A stretch of DNA of 64,000 nt from Carallia brachiata (taxonomy: Eukaryota; Streptophyta; Magnoliopsida; Malpighiales; Rhizophoraceae): the NCBI GenBank assembly GCA_021464245.1, contig JADCRB010000028.1, forward strand, positions 2,291,601 to 2,355,600, given 5' to 3'. Below are positions 1-13,735 of this stretch, in pieces. The notes beneath the pieces are model-generated. The model had not been told where the DNA came from. It was given only the letters and a program-made list of their open reading frames with translations, and made no database searches. Within the stretch, counting starts at the first letter, position 1. Every line of letters begins with the position of its first letter. Made by a program: the position numbers and the translations under genes.

Positions 1-1885
1 ACTTATTAGAGGGAATTGAATGCATTTAACACCCCAAAAGGTGGTGGAAATGGTTTTTGCATTGAAATTAAAGGTTTTTGTAATATTTATACTTAATTTA
101 AGTTTAATTTGGGTTAAATAGGCCATTAAAATGCAAGAAAATCACTTATTTTCCAGAAATGAAGTAATTTAGCCTCTTTATTCGTGACACAAATGGCCTT
201 ATGCAACTAATAAATGCAAATTATGATCAATTGCACACTTATTAGAGGGAATTGAATGCGTTTAACACCCCAAAAGATGTTGGAAATGGTTTTTGCATCG
301 AAATTAAAAGTTTTTGTAAGCATTTATACTTAATTCAAGTTTAATTTGGGTTAAATAAGCCATTAAAATCTAAGAAAATCACTTATTTCCAAGAAATGAA
401 GTAATTTAGCCTCTCTATTCGTGACACAAATGGTTTTAAGCAACTAATAAATGAAAATTAGGATTAATTGCACACTTATTAAAGGGAATTGAATGCATTT
501 AACACCCCAAAAGGTGGTGGAAATGGTTTTTGCATTGAAATTAAAGGTATTTATAAGCATTTATACTTAATTTAAGTTTAATTTGGGTTAAATAGGCCAT
601 TAAAATGCAAGAAAATCACTTATTTTCAAGAAATAAAATAATTTAGCCTCTTTATTCTTGACACAAATGGTCTAATGCAACTAATAAATGCAAATTACGA
701 TCAATTGAACAGTTATTAGAGGGAATTGAATGCGTTTAACACCCCAAAAGGTGTTGGAAATGTTTTGCATTGAATATAATGGTTTTTGTAAGCATTATTC
801 TTCATTTAAGTTTAATTTGGGTTAAATAAGCTATTAAAAGCAAGAAAATCACTTATTTTCCAGAAATGAAGTAATTTAGCCTCTTTATTTATGACACAAA
901 TGGTTTATACAGCTAATAAAGCAAATTACGATCAATTGAACAGTTATTAGAGGGAATTGAATGCATTTAACACCCAAAGGTGTTGGAAATGGTTTTTGCC
1001 TTGAAATTAAAGGTTTTTGCAGGAATTTATACTTAATTTAAGTTTAATTTGGGTTAAATAAGCCAGAAAAATGCAAGAAAATCACTTAGTTGCGAGAAAT
1101 GAAGTAATTTAGCCTCTTTATTCGTGACACAAATGGTCTTATGCAACCAATAAATGAAAATTATGATCAATTGCACACTTATTGGAGGGAATTGAACGTA
1201 TTTAACACCCCAAAAGGTGTTGGAAATGGTTTTTGCATCAAAATTAAAGATTTTTGTAAGCATTTATACTTAATTTAAGTTTAATTTGGGTTAAATAAGC
1301 CATTAAAATGCAAGAAAATCACTTATTTCCAAGAAATGAAGTAATTTTGCCTCTTTATTCGTGGCACAAATGGTCTTATGCAACTAATAAATGCAAATTA
1401 TGATCAATTGCACACTTATTAGAGGGAATTGAATGCGTTTAACACCCCAAAAGGTGTTGGAAATGGTTTTTGCATTGAAAGTAAATGGTTTTTGTAAGCA
1501 TTTACTTATTTAAGTTTAATTTGGGTTAAATAAGCCATTAAAATGCAAGAAAATCACTTATTTTCCAGAAATGAAGTAATTTAGCCTCTTTATTCATGAC
1601 ACAAATGGTCTTATGCAGCTAATAAATGCAAATTACGATCAATTGAACACTTATTAGAGGGAATTGAATGCATTTAACACTCCAAAAGGTGTTGGAAATG
1701 GTTTTTGCCTTGAAATTAAAGGTTTTTGCAGGAATTTATACTTAATTTAAGTTTAATTTAGGTTAAATAAGCCATTAAAATGCAAGAAAATCACTTATTT
1801 CCAAGAAATGAAGTAATTTAGCCTCTTTATTCGTGACACAAATAGTTTTAAGCAACTAGTAAATGCAAATTAGGATCAATTGCAC
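1..1885. repeat. Higher-order satellite unit, 8-monomer form
   Basis: Starts with the marker monomer containing GGTTTTTGTAATATTTATAC (a short deletion relative to GTAAGCATTTATAC), then seven monomers (237-1885) in the order: GATGTTGG type, GGTGGTGG type, CTTCATTT type, GCCTTG type, CATCAAAATT type, AAGTAAATGG type, and ACTCCAAAAGG type. The same marker monomer restarts at 1886. Relative to the unit at 1886-5406 it lacks one complete seven-monomer block. Confidence 0.85.
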
Positions 1886-4800
1886 ACTTATTAGAGGGAA
1901 TTGAATGCATTTAACACCCCAAAAGGTGGTGGAAATGGTTTTTGCATTGAAATTAAAGGTTTTTGTAATATTTATACTTAATTTAAGTTTAATTTGGGTT
2001 AAATAGGCCATTAAAATGCAAGAAAATCACTTATTTTCCAGAAATGAAGTAATTTAGCCTCTTTATTCGTGACACAAATGGCCTTATGCAACTAATAAAT
2101 GCAAATTATGATCAATTGCACACTTATTAGAGGGAATTGAATGCGTTTAACACCCCAAAAGATGTTGGAAATGGTTTTTGCATCGAAATTAAAAGTTTTT
2201 GTAAGCATTTATACTTAATTCAAGTTTAATTTGGGTTAAATAAGCCATTAAAATCTAAGAAAATCACTTATTTCCAAGAAATGAAGTAATTTAGCCTCTC
2301 TATTCGTGACACAAATGGTTTTAAGCAACTAATAAATGAAAATTAGGATTAATTGCACACTTATTAAAGGGAATTGAATGCATTAACACCCCAAAAGGTG
2401 GTGGAAATGGTTTTTGCATTGAATTAAAGGTATTTATAAGCATTTATACTTAATTTAAGTTTAATTTGGGTTAAATAGGCCATTAAAATGCAAGAAAATC
2501 ACTTATTTTCAAGAAATAAAATAATTTAGCCTCTTTATTCTTGACACAAATGGTCTAATGCAACTAATAAATGCAAATTACGATCAATTGAACAGTTATT
2601 AGAGGGAATTGAATGCGTTTAACACCCCAAAAGGTGTTGGAAATGGTTTTTGCATTGAAATAAATGGTTTTTGTAAGCATTTATTCTTCATTTAAGTTTA
2701 ATTTGGGTTAAATAAGCCATTAAAATGCAAGAAAATCACTTATTTTCCAGAAATGAAGTAATTTAGCCTCTTTATTTATGACACAAATGGTTTATACAGC
2801 ATAAAAAAAATTACGATCAATTGAACAGTTATTAGAGGGAATTGAATGCATTTAACACCCCAAAAGGTGTTGGAAATGGTTTTTGCCTTGAAATTAAAGG
2901 TTTTTGCAGGAATTTATACTTAATTTAAGTTTAATTTGGGTTAAATAAGCCAGAAAAATGCAAGAAAATCACTTAGTTGCGAGAAATGAAGTAATTTAGC
3001 CTCTTTATTCGTGACACAAATGGTCTTATGCAACCAATAAATGAAAATTATGATCAATTGCACACTTATTGGAGGGAATTGAACGTATTTAACACCCCAA
3101 AAGGTGTTGGAAATGGTTTTTGCATCAAAATTAAAGATTTTTGTAAGCATTTATACTTAATTTAAGTTTAATTTGGGTTAAATAAGCCATTAAAATGCAA
3201 GAAAATCACTTATTTCCAAGAAATGAAGTAATTTTGCCTCTTTATTCGTGGCGCAAATGGTCTTATGCAACTAATAAATGCAAATTATGATCAATTGCAC
3301 ACTTATTAGAGGGAATTGAATGCGTTTAACACCCCAAAAGGTGTTGGAAATGGTTTTTGCATTGAAATAAATGGTTTTTGTAAGCATTTATACTTCCTTT
3401 AAGTTTAATTTGGGTTAAATAAGCCATTAAAATGCAAGAAATCACTTTTTCAGAAATGAAGTAATTTAGCTCTTTGTTCGTGACACAAATGGTCTTATGC
3501 AACTAATAAATGCAAATTATGATCAATTGCACACTTATTAGAGGGAATTGAATGCGTTTAACACCCCAAAATGTGGAAAAGGTTTTTGCATCGAAATTAA
3601 CGGTTTTGTAAGCATTTATACTTAATTTAAGTTTAATTTGGGTTAAATAAGCCATTTAAAATCCAAGAAAATCACTTATTTCCAAGAAATGAAGTAATTT
3701 AGCCTCTCTTTTCGTGACACAAATGGTTTTAATCAACTAATAAATGCAAATTAGGATCAATTGCACACTTTTAGAGGGAATGAATGCGTTTAACACCCCA
3801 AAGATGTTGGAAATGGTTTTTGCATCGAAATTAAAGTTTTTTAAGCATTATACTTAATTCAAGTTTAATTTGGTTAAATAAGCCATTAAAATCTAAGAAA
3901 ATCACTATTTCCAAGAAATGAAGTAATTTAGCCTCTCTATTCGTGACACAAATGGTTTAAGCAACTAATAAATGAAAATTAGGATTAATTGCACACTTAT
4001 TAAAGGGAATTGAATGCATTTAACACCCCAAAAGGTGGTGGAAATGGTTTTGCATTGAAATTAAAGGTATTTATAAGCATTTATACTTAATTTAAGTTTA
4101 ATTTGGGTTAAATAGGCCATTAAAATGCAAAGAAAATCACTTATTTTCAAGAATAAAATAATTTAGCCTCTTTATTCTTGACACAAATGGTCTAATTGCA
4201 ACTAATAAATGCAAACGATCAATTGAACAGTTATTAGAGGGAATTGAATGCGTTTAACACCCCAAAAGGTGTTGGAAATGGTTTTTGCATTGAAATAAAT
4301 GGTTTTTGTAAGCATTTATTCTTCATTTAAGTTTAATTTGGGTTAAATAAGCCATTAAAATGCAAGAAAATCACTTATTTTCCAGAAATGAAGTAATTTA
4401 GCCTCTTTATTTATGACACAAATGGTTTTATACAGCTAATAAAAGCAAATTACGATCAATTGAACAGTTATTAGAGGGAATTGAATGCATTTAACACCCC
4501 AAAAGGTGTTGGAAATGGTTTTTGCCTTGAAATTAAAGGTTTTTGCAGGAATTTATACTTAATTTAAGTTTAATTTGGGTTAAATAAGCCAGAAAAATGC
4601 AAGAAAATCACTTAGTTGCGAGAAATGAAGTAATTTAGCCTCTTTATTCGTGACACAAATGGTCTTATGCAACCAATAAATGAAAATTATGATCAATTGC
4701 ACACTTATTGGAGGGAATTGAAGTATTAACACCCCAAAGTGTTGGAAATGGTTTTGCATCAAATTAAAGATTTTTGTAAGCATTTATACTTAATTTAAGT

Positions 4801-5406
4801 TTAATTTGGGTTAAATAAGCCATTAAAATGCAAGAAAATCACTTATTTCCAAGAAATGAAGTAATTTTGCCTCTTTATTCGTGGCACAAATGGTCTTATG
4901 CAACTAATAAATGCAAATTATGATCAATTGCACACTTATTAGAGGGAATTGAATGCGTTTAACACCCCAAAAGGTGTTGGAAATGGTTTTTGCATTGAAG
5001 TAAATGGTTTTTGTAAGCATTTATACTTTATTTAAGTTTAATTTGGGTTAAATAAGCCATTAAAATGCAAGAAAATCACTTATTTTCAGAAATGAAGTAA
5101 TAGCCTCTTTATTCATGACACAAATGGTCTTATGCAAGCTAATAAATGCAAATTACGATCAATTGAACACTTATTAGAGGGAAGTGAATGCATTTAACAC
5201 CCCAAAAGGTGTTGGAAATGGTTTTTTGCCTTGAAACTAAAGGTTTTTGCAGGAATTTATACTTAATTTAAGTTTAATTTAGGTTAAATAAGCCATTAAA
5301 ATGCAAGAAAACACTTATTTCCAAGAAATGAAGTAATTTAGCCTCTTTATTCGTGACACAAAATAGTTTTAAGCAACTAGTAAATGCAAATTAGGATCAA
5401 TTGCAC
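1886..5406. repeat. Higher-order satellite unit, 15-monomer form (3521 bp)
   Basis: Opens with the GTAATATTTATAC marker monomer at 1886 and closes where that marker recurs at 5407. Inside are two seven-monomer blocks, 2122-3766 and 3767-5406. They share the first five monomer types and differ in the last two (ACTTCCTTTAAG and GAAAAGG types in the first block; AAGTAAATGG and GCCTTGAAACTAAAGG types in the second). Many one-base deletions in homopolymers appear after about 3430, which may be sequence error. Confidence 0.85.
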
Positions 5407-8106
5407 ACTTATTAGAGGGAATTGAATGCATTTAACACCCAAAAGGTGTGGAAATGGTTTTGCATTGAAATTAAAGGTTTTTGTAATATTTATACTTAAT
5501 TTAAGTTAAATTTGGGTTAAATAGGCCATTAAAATGCAAGAAAATCACTTATTTTCAGAAATGAAGTAATTTAGCCTCTTTATTCGTGACACAAATGGCC
5601 TTATGCAACTAATAAATGCAAATTATGATCAATTGCACACTTATTAGAGGGAATTGAATGCGTTTAACACCCCAAAAGATGTTGGAAATGGTTTTTGCAT
5701 CGAAATTAAAAGTTTTTGTAAGCATTTATACTTAATTCAAGTTTAATTTGGGTTAAATAAGCCATTAAAATCTAAGAAAATCACTTATTTCCAAGAAATG
5801 AAGTAATTTAGCCTCTCTATTCGTGACACAAATGGTTTTAAGCAACTAATAAATGAAAATTAGGATTAATTGCACACTTATTAAAGGGAATTGAATGCAT
5901 TTAACACCCCAAAAGGTGGTGGAAATGGTTTTTGCATTGAAATTAAAGGTATTTATAAGCATTTATACTTAATTTAAGTTTAATTTGGGTTAAATAGGCC
6001 ATTAAAATGCAAGAAAATCACTTATTTTCAAGAAATAAAATAATTTAGCCTCTTTATTCTTGACACAAATGGTCTAATGCAACTAATAAATGCAATTACG
6101 ATCAATTGAACAGTTATTAGAGGGAATTGAATGCGTTTAACACCCCAAAAGGTGTTGAAATGGTTTTTGCATGAATAAATGGTTTTTGTAAGCATTTATT
6201 CTTCATTTAAGTTTAATTTGGGTTAAATAAGCCATTAAAATGCAAGAAAATCACTTATTTTCCAGAAATGAAGTAATTTAGCCTCTTTTTTATGACACAA
6301 ATGGTTTATACAACATAATAAAGCAAATTACGATCAATTGAACAGTTATTAGAGGGAATTGAATGCATTTAACACCCCAAAAGGTGTTGGAAATGGTTTT
6401 TGCTTGAAATTAAAGGTTTTTGCAGGAATTTATACTTAATTTAAGTTAATTTGGGTTAAATAAGCCAGAAAAATGCAAGAAAATCACTTAGTTGCGAGAA
6501 ATGAAGTAATTTAGCCTCTTTATTCGTGACACAAATGGTCTTATGCAACAATAAATGAAATTATGATCAATTGCACACTTATTGGAGGGAATTGAACGTA
6601 TTAACACCCCAAAAGGTGTTGGAAATGGTTTTTGCATCAAAATTAAAGATTTTTGTAAGCATTTATACTTAATTTAAGTTTAATTTGGGTTAAATAAGCC
6701 ATTAAAATGCAAGAAAATCACTTATTTCCAAGAAATGAAGTAATTTTGCCTCTTTATTCGTGGCACAAATGGTCTTATGCAACTAATAAATGCAAATTAT
6801 GATCAATTGCACACTTATTAGAGGGAATTGAATGCGTTTAACACCCCAAAAGGTGTTGGAAATGGTTTTTGCATTGAAATAAATGGTTTTTGTAAGCATT
6901 TATACTTCCTTTAAGTTTAATTTGGGTTAAATAAGCCATTAAAATGCAAGAAAATCACTTATTTTCAGAAATGAAGTAATTTAGCCTCTTTGTTCGTGAC
7001 ACAAATGGTCTTATGCAACTAATAAATGCAAATTATGATCAATTGCACACTTATTAGAGGGAATTGAATGCGTTTAACACCCCAAAAGATGTTGGAAAAG
7101 GTTTTTGCATCGAAATTAAAGGTTTTTGTAAGCATTTATACTTAATTTAAGTTTAATTTGGGTTAAATAAGCCATTAAAATCCAAGAAAATCACTTATTT
7201 CCAAGAAATGAAGTAATTTAGCCTCTCTTTTCGTGACACAAATGGTTTTAATCAACTAATAAATGCAAATTAGGATCAATTGCACACTTATTAGAGGGAA
7301 TTGAATGCGTTTAACACCCCAAAAGATGTTGGAAATGGTTTTTGCATCGAAATTAAAAGTTTTTGTAAGCATTTATACTTAATTCAAGTTTAATTTGGGT
7401 TAAATAAGCCATTAAAATCTAAGAAAATCACTTATTTCCAAGAAATGAAGTAATTTAGCCTCTCTATTCGTGACACAAATGGTTTTAAGCAACTAATAAA
7501 TGAAAATTAGGATTAATTGCACACTTATTAAAGGGAATTGAATGCATTTAACACACCCAAAAGGTGGTGAATGGTTTTTGCATTGAAATTAAAGGTATGT
7601 AAGCATTTATACTTAATTTAAGTTTAATTTGGGTTAAATAGGCCATTAAAATGCAAGAAAATCACTTATTTTCAAGAAATAAAATAATTTAGCCTCTTTA
7701 TTCTTGACACAAATGGTCTAATGCAACTAATAAATGCAAATTACGATCAATTGAACAGTTATTAGAGGGAATTGAATGCGTTTAACACCCCAAAAGGTGT
7801 TGGAAATGGTTTTTGCATTGAAATAAATGGTTTTTGTAAGCATTTATTCTTCATTTAAGTTTAATTTGGGTTAAATAAGCCATTAAAATGCAAGAAAATC
7901 ACTTATTTTTCCAGAAATGAAGTAATTAGCCTCTTTATTTATGACACAAATGGTTTTTATACAGCTAATAAATGCAAATTACGATCAATTGAACACTTAT
8001 TAGAGGGAATTGAATGCATTTAACACCCCAAAAGGTGTTGGAAATGGTTTTGCCTTGAAATTAAAGGTTTTGCAGGAATTTATACTTAATTAAGTTAATT
8101 TGGGTT
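5407..8106. repeat. Higher-order satellite unit, 15-mer cut by a gap
   Basis: Same order as the unit at 1886: the GTAATATT marker monomer, a first seven-monomer block (5639-7285, again with ACTTCCTTTAAG and GAAAAGG monomers), then the second block from 7286. It stops in its fourth monomer (GCCTTG type) at the N at 8107. Confidence 0.82.
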
Positions 8107-8107
8107 N
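8107..8107. other. Assembly join (single N) with phase break
   Basis: The monomer is at about position 113 (GGGTT) before the N and resumes at about position 11 (GGGAATTGAATGC) after it. The two sides are therefore not contiguous monomer sequence, and the single N marks a join of unknown true length. Confidence 0.85.
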
Positions 8108-11100
8108 GGGAATTGAATGCGTTTAACACCCAAAAGGTGTTGGAAATGGTTTTTGCATGAAATTAAAGGTTTTTGTAAGCATTTATACTTAATTTAAGTT
8201 TAATTTGGGTTAAATAAGCCATTAAAATGCAAGAAAATCACTTATTTTCCAGAAATGAAGTAATTTAGCCTCTTTCGTGACACAAATGGTTTTAGCAACT
8301 AATAAATGCAATTATGATCAATTGCACACTTATTAGGGAATTGAATGCGTTTAACACCCCAAAAGGTGTTGGAAATGGTTTTTGCATCGAAATTAAAGGT
8401 TTTTGTAAGCATTTATACTTAATTTAAGTTTAATTTGGGTTAAATAAGCCATTAAAATCCAAGAAAATCACTTATTTCCAAGAAATGAAGTAATTTAGCC
8501 TCTCTATTCGTGACAAAAATGGTTTTAAGCAACTAATAAATGGAAATTAGGATCAATTGCACACTTATTAGAGGGAATTGAATGCATTTAACACCCCAAA
8601 ATGTGTCGGAAATGGTTTTTTCTTTGAAATTAAAGGTTTTTGTAAGCATTTATACTTCATTTAAGGTTAATTTGGGTTAAATAGGCCACTAAAATGCAAT
8701 AAAATCACTTATTTCCAAGAAATGAAGTAATTTAGCCTCTTTATTAGTGACACAAATGGTTTTAAGCAACTAATAAATGCAAATTAGGATCAATTGCACT
8801 CTTATTTGAGGGAATTGAATGCATTTAACACCCCAAAAGGTGGTGGAAATGGTTTTTGCATTGAAATTAAAGGTTTTTGTAAGCATTTATACATAATTTA
8901 AGTTTAATTTGGTTAAATAGGCCATTAAAATGCAAGAAAATCACTTATTTTTAAGAAATAAAATAATTTAGCCTCTTTATTCTTGACACAAATGGTCTTA
9001 TGCAACTAATAAATGCAAATTACGATCAATTGAACAGTTATTAGAGGGAATTGAATGCGTTTAACACCCCAAAAGGTGTTGGAAATGGTTTTTGCATTGA
9101 AATAAATGGTTTTTGTAAGCATTTATACTTCATTTAAGTTTAATTTGGGTTAACTAAGCCATTAAAATGCAAGAAAATCACTTATTTTCCAGAAATGAAG
9201 TAATTTAGCCTCTTTATTCATGACACAAATGGTCTTATGCAGCTAATAAATGCAAATTACGATCAATTGAACACTTATTAGAGGGAATTGAATGCATTTA
9301 ACACTCCAAAAGGTGTTGGAAATGGTTTTTGCCTTGAAATTAAAGGTTTTTGCAGGAATTTATACTTAATTTTTGTTTAATTTGGGTTAAATAAGCCATT
9401 AAAATGCAAGAAAATCACTTATTCAAGAAATGAAGTAATTTAGCCTCTTTATTCGTGACACAAATGGTTTATGCAATAATGAAATTATAGATCAATTGCA
9501 CACTTATTAGAGGGAATTGAATGCATTTAACACCCCAAAAGGTGTTGGAAATGGTTTTTGCATGAAATTAAAGGTTTTTGTAAGCATTTATACTTAATTT
9601 AAGTTTAATTTGGGTTAAATAAGCCATTAAAATGCAAAATCACTTATTTCCAAGAAATGAAGTAATTTAGCCTCTTTATTGTGACACAAATGGTTTTAAG
9701 CAACTAATAAATGCAAATTAGGATCAATTGCACACTTATTAGAGGGAATTGAATGCATTTAACACCCCAAAAGGTGGTGGAAATGGTTTTTGCATTGAAA
9801 TTAAAGGTTTTTGTAAGCATTTATACTTAATTTAAGTTTAATTGGGTTAAATAAGCCATTAAAATGCAAGAAAATCACTTTTTAAGAAATAAATAATTTA
9901 GCCTCTTTATTCGTGACACAAATGGTCTTATGCAACTAATAAATGCAAATTAGATCAATTGCACTTATTAGAGGGAATTGAATGCGTTTAACACCCCAAA
10001 AGGTGTTGGAAATGGTTTTTGCATTGAAATTAAAGGTTTTTGTAGCATTTATACTTCATTTAAGTTTAATTTGGGTTAAATAAGCCATTAAAATGCAAGA
10101 AAATCACTTATTTTCCAGAAATGAAGTAATTTAGCCTCTTTATTCGTGACACAAATGGTCTTATGCACTAATAAATGCAAATTGATCAATTGCACACTTA
10201 TTAGAGGGAATTGAATGCGTTTAACACCCAAAAGGTGTTGGAAATGGTTTTTGCATCGAAATTAAAGGTTTTTGTAAGCATTTATACTTAATTTAAGTTT
10301 AATTTGGGTTAAATAAGCCATTAAAATGCAAGAAAATCACTTATTTCCAAGAAATGAAGTAATTTAGCCTCTCTATTCGTGACAAAAATGGTTTTAAGCA
10401 ACTAATAAATGAAATTAGGATCAATTGCACACTTATTAGAGGAATTGAATGCATTTAACACCCCAAAAGGTGTTCGAAATGGTTTTTGCATTGAAATTAA
10501 AGGTTTTTGTAAGCATTTATACTTCATTTAAGTTTAATTTGGGTTAAATAGCCATTAAAATGCAAAAATCACTTATTTTCAAGAAATGAAGTAATTTAGC
10601 CTCTTTATTCGTGACACAAATGGTTTAAGCAACTAATAAATGCAAATTAGGATCAATTGCACACTTATTGAGGGAATTGAATGCATTTAACACCCCAAAA
10701 GGTGGTGGAAATGGTTTTTGCATTGAAATTAATGGTTTTTGTAAGCATTTATACTTAATTTAAGTTTAATTTGGTTAAATAGGCCATTAAAATGCAAGAA
10801 AATCACTTATTTTTAAGAAATAATAATTTAGCCTTTTATTCTTGACACAAATGTCTTTGCAACTAATAAATGCAAATTACGATCAATTGAACAGTTATTA
10901 GAGGGAATTGAATGCGTTAACACCCCAAAAGGTGTTGGAAATGGTTTTTGCATTGAAATAAAGTTTTTGTAAGCATTTATACTTCATTTAAGTTTAATTT
11001 GGGTTAAATAAGCCATTAAAATGCAAGAAAATCACTTTTTTCCAGAAATGAAGTAATTTAGCCTCTTTATTCATGACACAAATGGTTATGCAAGCTAATA

Positions 11101-13373
11101 AATGCAAATTACGATCAATTGAACACTTTTAGAGGGAATTGAATGCATTTAACACCCAAAAGGTGTTGGAAATGGTTTTTGCTTGAAATTAAGGTTTTTG
11201 CAGGAATTTATACTTAATTTTGTTTAATTTGGGTTAAATAAGCCATTAAAATGCAAGAAAATCACTTAGTTGAGAAATGAAGTAATTTAGCCTCTTTATT
11301 CGTGACGCAAATGGTCTTATGCAACCAATAAATGAAAATTATGATCAATTGCACACTTATTAGAGGGAATTGAATGCATTTAACACCCCAAAAGGTGTTG
11401 GAAATGGTTTTTGCTTTGAAATTAAAGGTTTTTGTAAGCATTTATACTTAATTTAAGTTTAATTTGGGTTAAATAAGCCATCAAAATGCAAGAAAATCAC
11501 TTATTTTCCAGAAATGAAGTAATTTAGCCTCTTTATGTCACAAATGGTCTTATGCAACTATAAATGCAAATTATGATCAATTGCACACTTATTAGAGGGA
11601 ATTGAATGCATTTACACCCCAAAAGGTGTTGGAATGGTTTTTGCATTGAAATTAAAGGTTTTTGTAAGCTTTATACTTAATTTAAGTTAATTTGGGTTAA
11701 ATAAGCCATTAAAATGCAAAAAATCACTTATTCCAAGAAATGAAGTAATTTAGCCTCTTTATTCGTGACGCAAATGGTTTTAACAGCAACTAATAAATGC
11801 AAATTAGGATCAATTGCACACTTATTAGAGGGAATCGAATGCATTTAACACCCCAAAAGGTGTTCGAAATGGTTTTTGCATTGAAATTAAAGGTTTTTGT
11901 AAGCATTTATACTTAATTTAAGTTTAAATTGGGTTAAATAAGCCATTAAAATGCAAGAAAATCACTTTTTTAAGAAATGAAGTAATTTAGCCTCTTTATT
12001 CGTGACACAAATGGTCTTATGCAGTAATAAATGCAAATTACGATCAATTGAACACTTATTAAAGGTAATTGAATGCGTTTAACACGCCAAAAGGTGTTGG
12101 AAATGGTTTTTACATTGAAATAAATCGTTTTTGTAAGCATTTATACTTCATTTAAGTTTAATTTGGGTTAAATAAGCCATTAAAATGCAAGAAAATCACT
12201 TATTTTCCAGAAATGAAGTAATTTAGCCTCTTTGTTCGTGACACAAATGGTCTTATGCAACTAATAAATGTAAATTATGATCAATTGCACACTTATTAGA
12301 GGGAATTGAATGCGTTTAACACCCCAAAAGGTGTTGGAAATGGTTTTTGCATCGAAATTAAAGGTTTTTGTAAGCATTTATACTTAATTTAAGTTTAATT
12401 TGGGTTAAATAAGCCATTAAAATCCAAGAAAATCACTTATTTCCAAGAAATGAATTAATTTAGCCTCTCTATTCGTGACAAAAATGGTTTTAAGCAACTA
12501 ATAAATGCAAATTAGGATCAATTGCACACTTATTAGAGGGAATTGAATGCATTTAACACCCCAAAAGGTGTCGGAAATGGTTTTTTCTTTGAAATTAAAG
12601 GTTTTTGTAAGCATTTATACTTCATTTAAGGTTAATTTAGGTTAAATAGGCCACTAAAATGCAATAAAATCACTTATTTCCAAGAAATGAAGTAATTTAG
12701 CCTCTTTATTAGTGACACAAATGGTTTTAAGCAACTAATAAATGCAAATTAGGATCAATTGCACTCTTATTTGAGGGAATTGAATGCATTTAACACCCCA
12801 AAAGGTGGTGGAAATGGTTTTTGCATTGAAATTAATGGTTTTTGTAAGCATTTATACATAATTTAAGTTTAATTTGAGTTAAATAGGCCATTAAAATGCA
12901 AGAAAATCACTTATTTTTAAGAAATAAAATAATTTAGCCTCTTTATTCTTGACACAAATGGTCTTATGCTACTAATAAATGCAAATTACGATCAATTGAA
13001 CAGTTATTAGAGAGAATTGAATGCGTTTAACACCCCAAAAGGTGTTGGAAATGGTTTTTGCATTGAAATAAATGGTTTTTGTAAGCATTTATACTTCAAT
13101 TAAGTTTAATTTGGGTTAACTAAGCCATTAAAATGCAAGAAAATCACTTATTTTCCAAAATGAAGTAATTTAGCCTCTTTATTCATGACAAATGGTCTTA
13201 TGCAGCTAATAAATGCAAATTACGATCAATTGAACACTTATTGAGGGAATTGAATGCGTTTAACACCCCAAAAGGTGTTGGAAATGGTTTTTGCATCGAA
13301 ATTAAAGGTTTTTGTAAGCATTTATACTTAATTTAAGTTTAATTTGGGTTAAATAAGCCATTAAAATCCAAGA
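8108..13373. repeat. 237-bp satellite array, segment 2
   Basis: About 22 monomers of the same family. Diagnostic variants are a monomer with TGTGTCGGAAATGG and GGTTTTTTCTTTGAAATT (about 8605, related copy about 12567), followed by one with CACTCTTATTTGAGGG (8798 and 12763). Stretches around 9420-12000 carry many small deletions. No gene is seen. Confidence 0.95.
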
Positions 13374-13735
13374 NNNNNNNNNNNNNNNNNNNNNNNNNNN
13401 NNNNNNNNNNNNNNNNNNNNNNNNNNNNNNNNNNNNNNNNNNNNNNNNNNNNNNNNNNNNNNNNNNNNNNNNNNNNNNNNNNNNNNNNNNNNNNNNNNNN
13501 NNNNNNNNNNNNNNNNNNNNNNNNNNNNNNNNNNNNNNNNNNNNNNNNNNNNNNNNNNNNNNNNNNNNNNNNNNNNNNNNNNNNNNNNNNNNNNNNNNNN
13601 NNNNNNNNNNNNNNNNNNNNNNNNNNNNNNNNNNNNNNNNNNNNNNNNNNNNNNNNNNNNNNNNNNNNNNNNNNNNNNNNNNNNNNNNNNNNNNNNNNNN
13701 NNNNNNNNNNNNNNNNNNNNNNNNNNNNNNNNNNN
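13374..13735. other. Assembly gap (362 N)
   Basis: Run of N inside the satellite. The monomer starts bracketing it are at 13236 and (by back-projection from 13899) about 13662. This is 426 bp, not a multiple of 237, so the stated gap length does not preserve phase. Open frames drawn across this run are artefacts. Confidence 0.98.

Larger units (their letters stand above)
1..8106. repeat. 237-bp satellite array, segment 1 (15-mer/8-mer higher-order structure)
   Basis: About 34 head-to-tail monomers of about 237 bp. Each is recognisable by the anchor ACTTATTAGAGGGAATTGAA (starts at 1, 237, 474 and so on), followed by AACACCCCAAAAGGTGTT, two copies of GGTTTTTG about 23 bp apart, TTTAATTTGGGTTAAATA, TTTAGCCTCTTTATTCGTGA and GATCAATTGCAC. 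Composition is strongly AT-rich. No gene is present; open frames on the minus strand at 1054, 2941 and 4580 are the same satellite stretch read again. The segment is organised in higher-order units listed separately and ends at a single N that breaks phase. Confidence 0.97.

Noticed and set aside
1054..1263. Recurring 60-72 codon minus-strand open frames in the satellite (also 2941, 4580, 14262, 16206, 17030, 19625, 41487, 46254, 63268).
   Set aside because: Each is the same satellite stretch read across about one monomer; they are disrupted in most monomers and have no conserved start or gene context.
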